Assembly (NCBI GenBank): GCA_013619035.1
Contig: JABXKX010000399.1
Span: forward strand, 1 to 11,033
DNA from: Peptostreptococcaceae bacterium
GTDB taxonomy: Bacteria; Bacillota_A; Clostridia; Peptostreptococcales; Acidaminobacteraceae
Reading direction: 5' to 3'
Length of the DNA stretch: 11,033 nucleotides
A program made the position numbers and the translations under genes. A model generated the notes under the pieces. The model was not told where the DNA came from. It worked only from the letters and a program-made list of their open reading frames with translations, and searched no databases. Shown piece by piece: positions 6,855 to 11,033 of this stretch. The stretch's first letter is position 1; each line of letters starts with the position of its first letter.

Positions 6855-7643
6855 ATGATAAAACATATCAAAGCAGCTGAGCTTAATTATATTAAAGAAT
6901 TCAGTACGTCTGTAGAAAACAATGAAATGATTCTATTTTCAGATGATAACCTTCCAGGTATGGATCATCATAACTTTTGTTATGTCAAAGAAAATCTCTC
7001 AAAAGAAGCTTTAGAGCATACCATAAATAACGAAATCAAAAGAAGATATGCAAATCAACTTTCGTCTGCTTTCTTTATATCAGATTTTGAAATAGACAAA
7101 ACTTTATTTGAAACTTTACCTTATGAAGTCAGTTACTATACCTTTGATTATTTATATCGAAGCACTGATCAAATGGATAAACTGAAAGTTAGATCAGACT
7201 TTTTAGTTAAACCGGCTCTTTCAAAAGATATTTTAGATGATGGTATTTTAATAGATATTGAAGCAAATAAGAGACACATGGGTGATTTTGCTGAAAAGAG
7301 AATTAAGCGTAAAGCTGAGATTTATTCTGATCCAACTCTAAAAACCAATTTATTTGTTGGGTATCACAATCAGGTTTGTATCGGAAATTGTGAACTTTTT
7401 ATTGATAAGGACATTGCGAAATTAGAAGATTTTGATATTGTTCAGTCTTATCAGAAACAAGGTTTTGGCACCTCATTTTTATCCTATTTATTAACGATAG
7501 CACATCAGAAGGTAAATACGTTGTACCTGGTAACAGATGCTGAAGATACTGCAAAAGAAATGTATTATAAATGTGGCTTTGAAAAAGCAGGTTCTAAATA
7601 TGAAGTCTATATTGATTTTAACAAACCAAAAACCCACAATTAA
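6855..7643 (+). CDS. GNAT-fold N-acetyltransferase with unrecognised N-terminal half (262 aa)
   Basis: Probable acetyl-CoA-dependent acyltransferase; the acceptor is unknown. The C-terminal half (about 116-255) has the GNAT core: the acetyl-CoA loop Q-x-x-G-x-G at Gln200-Gly205 (FDIVQSYQKQGFGT), then strand LYLVTD and the conserved AKEMYYKCGFEKAG (233-246), where Tyr237 or Tyr238 is the usual general acid. Residues 1-110 contain no recognised motif apart from an aromatic and His-rich stretch, PGMDHHNFCYVKE (34-46); they may be a diverged second GNAT repeat, as in other two-half proteins of this length. The start is set by AAGGAG (6844-6849), 5 nt before ATG. It is a single-gene unit. The last coding bases and the stop codon lie inside the terminator hairpin. 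Confidence 0.82.
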   Translation: MIKHIKAAELNYIKEFSTSVENNEMILFSDDNLPGMDHHNFCYVKENLSKEALEHTINNEIKRRYANQLSSAFFISDFEIDKTLFETLPYEVSYYTFDYLYRSTDQMDKLKVRSDFLVKPALSKDILDDGILIDIEANKRHMGDFAEKRIKRKAEIYSDPTLKTNLFVGYHNQVCIGNCELFIDKDIAKLEDFDIVQSYQKQGFGTSFLSYLLTIAHQKVNTLYLVTDAEDTAKEMYYKCGFEKAGSKYEVYIDFNKPKTHN

Positions 7644-7660
7644 GTGGGTTTCTCTATTTT
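7625..7660. terminator. Bidirectional terminator overlapping the GNAT 3' end
   Basis: An 8-bp stem AAACCCAC (7630-7637) pairs with GTGGGTTT (7644-7651) around the 6-nt loop AATTAA, and the GNAT stop TAA (7641-7643) sits in that loop. The + side continues TCTCTATTTT; the - side reads GTGGGTTTTTGG, a five-T run. It thus covers the ends of both the GNAT gene and the four-gene minus operon, whose stop is at 7654-7656. Confidence 0.82.
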
Positions 7661-8463
7661 AGATAGGCCATTAAACCATAGTGATCCGATACAATCGGTT
7701 CGTTTATACCATCAAATATTCTATTTATTTTTATGACCTCAAACATTCCTTTACTCATAAGATAATCAATTCTCTGACTTGCATTATCTTGTTCATGTTC
7801 AAAACTCTCTGGTTTACTGATAAAGGTGGCATCATAAAATCCATCCGGATTTGCTTCATAATACAAATCGGAAAACTGAAGTTCTTTCACCATATGCTGA
7901 TAACCAGCTTGACCAGCTGGATTGTTAAAGTCTCCTACCATAAGATGCCTTGCATCGGGATCTTCTAATATCCAATTATCGAGTTGGTTCACCTGCTCTT
8001 TAAAAGGATCATTTTCATCATGCCACCAACCCAAATGTACAGAATAGATATAAGTGAGTTGTTTATTAATCATCATCCCTATACGAATAAGCTTTCTTGA
8101 CCACCAATCATTTTTACTTTTAGATTTTGATACATATCTTGAGTCATAAGACTCAATTTTACATTTTGTAATAATAGCTAATCCCTCTTCTAAGACTTCA
8201 AAGCCATAACCACCCCAATTGAAATAATAGTCATAGTTGTCTTCTAATCGGTTTAGAAGAGCCATCGCCATATTATCTTTTTTGATCTTAACACCACGAT
8301 GATTCACTAGTGGTTCTTCATCTTTGGACTGCACACATTCCTGCAAGACGATGATATCAGGTGATTCCTTTTGTATAAATTCAACAATTGTTTCAAATTT
8401 CTGTTCATAGTTCTCTTCTTTTCCACAATGCATATTAAGAGAAAGTAGTTTAAATGTGTTCAT
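7654..8463 (-). CDS. Endonuclease/exonuclease/phosphatase-fold protein, MapP-like sugar-phosphate phosphatase (269 aa)
   Basis: Metal-dependent phosphoesterase of the EEP fold. Catalytic positions are all present: Asn10 in LSLNMH, Glu42 in LQE, His143 in YSVHLGWWHDE, Asp178 and Asn180 in VGDFNN, Asp233 in RIDY, Asp260-His261 in VSDHYGL. The stretches EEGLAIITK, YVSKS, LGWWHDENDPF and EPIVSDHYG recall, from memory, maltose-6'-phosphate phosphatase (MapP) of enterococci and lactobacilli rather than DNA-repair nucleases, so sugar-phosphate or another small phosphoester is the more likely substrate. No signal peptide, so it acts in the cytoplasm. It is last in the operon: its ribosome site AAAGGA (plus 8469-8474) lies just after the ridA stop. 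No maltose PTS or glycosidase gene is nearby, so the natural substrate is open. Confidence 0.82.
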   Translation of the reverse strand: MNTFKLLSLNMHCGKEENYEQKFETIVEFIQKESPDIIVLQECVQSKDEEPLVNHRGVKIKKDNMAMALLNRLEDNYDYYFNWGGYGFEVLEEGLAIITKCKIESYDSRYVSKSKSKNDWWSRKLIRIGMMINKQLTYIYSVHLGWWHDENDPFKEQVNQLDNWILEDPDARHLMVGDFNNPAGQAGYQHMVKELQFSDLYYEANPDGFYDATFISKPESFEHEQDNASQRIDYLMSKGMFEVIKINRIFDGINEPIVSDHYGLMAYLK

Positions 8464-8477
8464 GTTGATCCTTTCCC

Positions 8478-8852
8478 TTAAATATAAGCAATAACATCCA
8501 CTTCTATACCTAAGCCGTAGTGTAACGCCCTAGTTGGTACAACAACTCTAGCAGGTTTATGATCACCGAAGAATTCTGCATATATTTTATCGACTTGTCC
8601 CCATAAGGATACATCCGGTATATAAATCGTCACTTTAATCACCTTATTTTTAGAACTATTTGCTTCTTTTAAAATAAGATTAATATTACCTAGTACAACG
8701 GTTAATTGTTCTTCTATCGTACCGAACACTTTTTCACCGGTTTCTGGATTGACAGCCAATTGACCAGATATATATACCGTATCATTATGTACAACTGCTT
8801 GTGAGTAGTGTCCAGCTGGTATTAAAGCATTATTTGTCTGAATAATTTTCAT
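8478..8852 (-). CDS. ridA: RidA-family enamine/imine deaminase (YjgF/YER057c/UK114)
   Basis: Small trimeric protein that hydrolyses reactive enamines and imines, such as 2-aminoacrylate, released by PLP enzymes, to the keto acid and ammonia. Length (124 aa) and motifs fit the active RidA subgroup: HYSQAVVHNDTVYISGQ (15-31) with Tyr17, KPARVVVPTRAL (99-110) with Arg102 matching the catalytic arginine (Arg105 of E. coli RidA), and GIEVDVIAYI (115-124) with Glu117 matching the conserved acidic residue. AGGAGG lies 4 nt upstream of the start and overlaps the stop codon of the threonine-synthase-like gene, so the two should be made together. This pairing suggests that the PLP enzyme upstream produces an enamine, or that RidA protects PLP enzymes more generally. 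The C-terminal end follows the family exactly. Confidence 0.93.
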   Translation of the reverse strand: MKIIQTNNALIPAGHYSQAVVHNDTVYISGQLAVNPETGEKVFGTIEEQLTVVLGNINLILKEANSSKNKVIKVTIYIPDVSLWGQVDKIYAEFFGDHKPARVVVPTRALHYGLGIEVDVIAYI

Positions 8853-8860
8853 CTTGCCTC

Positions 8861-9973
8861 CTATGCCATCAGATTAAGAATCTTATCCGTTGCCTTCAAA
8901 CCATTACCTGAAATAATAATAACAGTCTTTTCATCCTTCTTAATCACTTCATCATCAATTAACTTTCTAAGCCCCGCAAATCCCGTTGCTGAAGTTGGTT
9001 CTATGTAAAATCCATAAGTCCCAATATCAAATAACGCATCTTTTATCTCATTTTCACTGACACTCATAATCTGACCGCCAGATTCTTTAATAAATTCTAT
9101 AACCTCATGGTGTTTAGATGACCTGTATATTGAGATGCCTTCGGCTAACGTTGGCTTTACCTCAAAATCTAAAGGCATATCATGAAACCCTCGATATAAG
9201 GTATTACAACTCTCTGATTGAACTGCAAATATTTTTGGTAGTTTGTCTATTTCACCTGAAGAAAGCAACTCTGTAAATCCTAAATATAAACCACATACCA
9301 TACTGCCATTCCCTGCAACACAAACAACTTGATCGGGTGCTTCAAAGTTATTTTGTTCCCAGATTTCATAAGCAACAGATTTAGTGCCTTGTACAAATAA
9401 AGGATGCCAGTTATGTCCAACATATACTCGTCCACCGATGTTTTTCATGGCTTCATCCGTCACATCAGACCTGTTACCTTCTACTTCTACTAAGTCAGCA
9501 CCATAAACTTTCATTTGAGCAATTTTACCTGCTGATGTACCCGCTGGAACAAATACTTTTAAATCCAATCCCCCTAAAGCACAATATCCAGCAAAAGAAG
9601 AACCACCATTACCACTTGAATCTTCTGCTACTTTTGTTACACCAAATTTATGAACATAATTCAATACCATTGAAACACCACGGTCTTTAAAAGACCCTGT
9701 TGGCATTAAATTATCTTGTTTTACCATTACAGGACATGAGTTAAAGTTAATTGCAGTTAAAGGTGTTAGAGTTTCATTATAAGTAATAACAACATCGTCT
9801 TTATCAATTGGATATGCAGCGCTGTATCGCCATAACGTAAAGTCATTTGTAATAATATCTTCCTTTTTCAATCGACCCTTGAAGTCTAACCATAAGGCTG
9901 ATCCGCAGGTACATTTTATGTACTCCGGTGTTGCTGGATATGTTTTACCACATGTATGACAGATATAGTTCAT
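8861..9973 (-). CDS. Threonine-synthase-like PLP enzyme (fold type II) with N-terminal zinc-ribbon motif
   Basis: Cytoplasmic fold-type-II PLP enzyme nearest to threonine synthase. Order: a CxxC...CxC metal-knuckle motif (Cys5, Cys8, Cys21, Cys23) as in many thermophile-type threonine synthases, Lys96 in PTGSFKDRG as the Schiff-base lysine, SSGNGG (119-124) substrate loop, GNGSMVCG (221-228) phosphate loop, EPTSATGFAGL (325-335) and SGNGLK (355-360). The substrate loop reads SSGNGGSS where classical enzymes have S(S/T)GNT, so phosphohomoserine specificity is uncertain. No homoserine dehydrogenase or kinase gene is in view. Coupling to ridA would fit a beta-elimination or deaminating enzyme such as a serine/threonine or related amino-acid lyase. 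The start is set by AAAGGAG, 6 nt upstream, which overlaps the stop of the MDR gene. Alternatives: true ThrC, cysteate-synthase-like, or ammonia-lyase. Confidence 0.87.
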   Translation of the reverse strand: MNYICHTCGKTYPATPEYIKCTCGSALWLDFKGRLKKEDIITNDFTLWRYSAAYPIDKDDVVITYNETLTPLTAINFNSCPVMVKQDNLMPTGSFKDRGVSMVLNYVHKFGVTKVAEDSSGNGGSSFAGYCALGGLDLKVFVPAGTSAGKIAQMKVYGADLVEVEGNRSDVTDEAMKNIGGRVYVGHNWHPLFVQGTKSVAYEIWEQNNFEAPDQVVCVAGNGSMVCGLYLGFTELLSSGEIDKLPKIFAVQSESCNTLYRGFHDMPLDFEVKPTLAEGISIYRSSKHHEVIEFIKESGGQIMSVSENEIKDALFDIGTYGFYIEPTSATGFAGLRKLIDDEVIKKDEKTVIIISGNGLKATDKILNLMA

Positions 9974-9984
9974 CGTTTTCTCCT

Positions 9985-10971
9985 TTAATTTTCATGTTTC
10001 ATTTTGATAATTAAATTACCTTTTTTAAGACCTGCATCAACATATCTATGCGCCTCAACAATCTCTTCCATATCAATCGTCTTATCAATAAACGCTTTGA
10101 TATGCCCCGCTTCAACTAAATTCTTTAGATACTGCAAATCATCATTTTTTTGAATAGTTGTACCTGTAAATACTTTCTTAGATCCAAATAGATTGGCGAG
10201 TTTTGCTCTTAGAATAAGAGATGCTCTAGGATTTGCAATCATATAACGCCCTGTTGATTTTAATGATTTAAGACATTTATAGAAAGAACCTTTACCAACA
10301 ATATCAAAGATAACATCATAAGTATTATTTGTATAAATCATGTCTTTTCTGTAATCCAACACATGATCTGCACCAGCCCGTTTCAGTAACTCTAACTTCT
10401 CAGTACTATCGACAGCAGTAACTTCAGCACCTAAATATTTTGCCAATTGAATGCCAACCGTTCCTATACTACCACCTGCACCATTGATTAAGACATGTTC
10501 GCCTTTTTTAAGGCCACTTTTTGATAAAAAATGTCTTGATTCCAATCCACCAACAGGAATACAAGCAGCCTCTTCATAACTCATATTGGAAGGCATTAAA
10601 AGTAATACCCCATCATTTCTTTTTGCTTTTATACATATATATTCACCATAACCACCAAATTTTAAACCCGTTGTAGCAAATACTTTGTCGCCAATCTTAA
10701 ATGAAGTCACGTCACTTCCTAATTCAACAACTTCACCCGATATTTCTTGCCCAAGTACAGTTTCTTTGGGTTTTCTAATACCAAAATAGAGCCTTAACAT
10801 CACACGAAACATCAAAGGAAATCTCATTGATCTTATTTCACAATCCCCAGCAGATACTGAAGCAGCATGTATTTTTATCAGCACTTCATCTTTTTTTTGT
10901 ATAGGTTTTTCTATATCTTTCACCGTCAAAACTTCTGGTGGTCCATATGCATTCCAAACAACTGCTTTCAT
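9985..10971 (-). CDS. MDR-superfamily NAD(P)-dependent quinone-oxidoreductase-like protein (328 aa)
   Basis: Cytoplasmic medium-chain dehydrogenase/reductase of the zinc-free quinone-oxidoreductase/enoyl-reductase type. The N-terminal catalytic barrel (1-125) starts MKAVVWNAYGPPEVL and carries VLGQEISGEVVELG (72-85) and KIGDKVF (92-98). The Rossmann domain has the dinucleotide loop NGAGGSIGTVGIQLAKYLGA (163-182). The cysteine/histidine ligands of zinc alcohol dehydrogenases are absent (GQE replaces the GHE motif), so metal-free reduction of a quinone or an activated C=C bond is expected; the true substrate is unknown. The end (EAHRYVDAGLKKGNLIIKM) is typical and complete. A strong AAAGGAGG (plus 10976-10983) precedes the ATG by 4 nt. 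It is the first gene of the operon; a role in reducing a product of the downstream PLP enzyme is possible but unproven. Confidence 0.9.
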   Translation of the reverse strand: MKAVVWNAYGPPEVLTVKDIEKPIQKKDEVLIKIHAASVSAGDCEIRSMRFPLMFRVMLRLYFGIRKPKETVLGQEISGEVVELGSDVTSFKIGDKVFATTGLKFGGYGEYICIKAKRNDGVLLLMPSNMSYEEAACIPVGGLESRHFLSKSGLKKGEHVLINGAGGSIGTVGIQLAKYLGAEVTAVDSTEKLELLKRAGADHVLDYRKDMIYTNNTYDVIFDIVGKGSFYKCLKSLKSTGRYMIANPRASLILRAKLANLFGSKKVFTGTTIQKNDDLQYLKNLVEAGHIKAFIDKTIDMEEIVEAHRYVDAGLKKGNLIIKMKHEN

Positions 10972-10994
10972 ACTGCCTCCTTTTTGTTTCTTTT

Positions 10995-11023
10995 ATTATA
11001 CTATAAAAATTTCAAATCTTTAA
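10995..11023 (-). promoter_or_regulatory. Promoter of the four-gene operon
   Basis: The minus strand has a perfect -10 TATAAT (plus 10995-11000) with a weak -35 TTAAAG (plus 11018-11023, 3/6) at 17 bp. The predicted start near 10988 gives a leader of about 17 nt that contains the AAAGGAGG ribosome site. The region is cut off soon after by the window end, so upstream control sites are not visible. Confidence 0.55.
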
Positions 11024-11033
11024 CGCAAAAGAA

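Larger units (their letters stand above)
7654..10971 (-). other. Four-gene operon: MDR reductase, threonine-synthase-like, RidA, MapP-like phosphatase
   Basis: Four minus-strand genes follow one another with gaps of 11, 8 and 14 nt. Each downstream ribosome site overlaps or abuts the stop codon of the gene before it: AAAGGAG (plus 9980-9986) shares bases with TAA 9985-9987, and AGGAGG (plus 8857-8862) shares bases with TAG 8861-8863. This points to one mRNA with translational coupling. One promoter is seen at the head (plus 10995-11000) and one terminator at the tail (7630-7651). An upstream gene beyond the window end cannot be excluded, but the promoter argues against it. Confidence 0.8.

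Noticed and set aside
7681..7968. Plus-strand open frame of 95 codons opposite the EEP phosphatase gene
   Set aside because: Antisense shadow with no Shine-Dalgarno; it overlaps conserved catalytic codons of the opposite strand.
1..11033. CRISPR array, mobile element, prophage, defence or toxin-antitoxin system, tRNA/rRNA, riboswitch
   Set aside because: No spaced repeats, transposase, integrase, inverted terminal repeats, cloverleaf or known riboswitch core was seen; the intergenic gaps are all under 210 bases and are mostly taken up by promoters and terminators.

Overview
AT-rich window (by eye roughly one third G+C) with ten tightly packed genes, strong AGGAGG-type ribosome binding sites and compact hairpin/T-run terminators. 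This suggests a low-G+C Gram-positive bacterium (Bacillota). A five-helix LTA-synthase-family protein and a cysteine-rich NifX/NifB-type cofactor-binding protein lean towards an anaerobic clostridium-like or neighbouring lineage; the sequence alone does not settle genus. The genetic code looks standard: all Trp codons are TGG and no gene needs TGA read through. None of the ten visible genes uses TGA as its stop.

Layout. (1) Bases 2-2110, +: LTA-synthase-family phosphoglycerol transferase, 5' end cut by the window, closed by a perfect terminator. (2) 2213-2668, +: own promoter, a 29-nt leader inverted repeat and a small NifX/NifB-type protein, closed by a 13-bp hairpin shared with the convergent neighbour. 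(3) 2708-5411: a fold-type-I PLP aminotransferase (-) divergent from a MocR-type GntR/aminotransferase regulator (+), with a 121-bp control region holding both promoters and two pairs of direct repeats. (4) 5444-6667, -: M29 (AmpS/PepS-type) aminopeptidase. (5) 6855-7643, +: GNAT-fold protein with an unrecognised N-terminal half. (6) 10971 down to 7654, -: a compact four-gene operon in the order MDR quinone-oxidoreductase-like protein, threonine-synthase-like PLP enzyme, RidA, and an EEP-fold phosphatase that resembles maltose-6'-phosphate phosphatase (MapP) more than a nuclease.

How it may work together (inference). Most of the window concerns amino acids and PLP chemistry: the aminopeptidase releases amino acids, the aminotransferase is probably controlled by its divergent MocR regulator, and the threonine-synthase-like enzyme is translationally coupled to RidA, which hydrolyses enamine/imine products of PLP enzymes. 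All three convergent junctions carry a single hairpin that can serve both strands. I see no rRNA, tRNA, CRISPR, insertion sequence, phage gene or toxin/defence module, and no non-coding gap above 300 bases. I do not see a clearly new multi-gene system; the best candidates for a closer look are the four-gene PLP/RidA/phosphatase operon, the MocR control region and the nifX-type leader.
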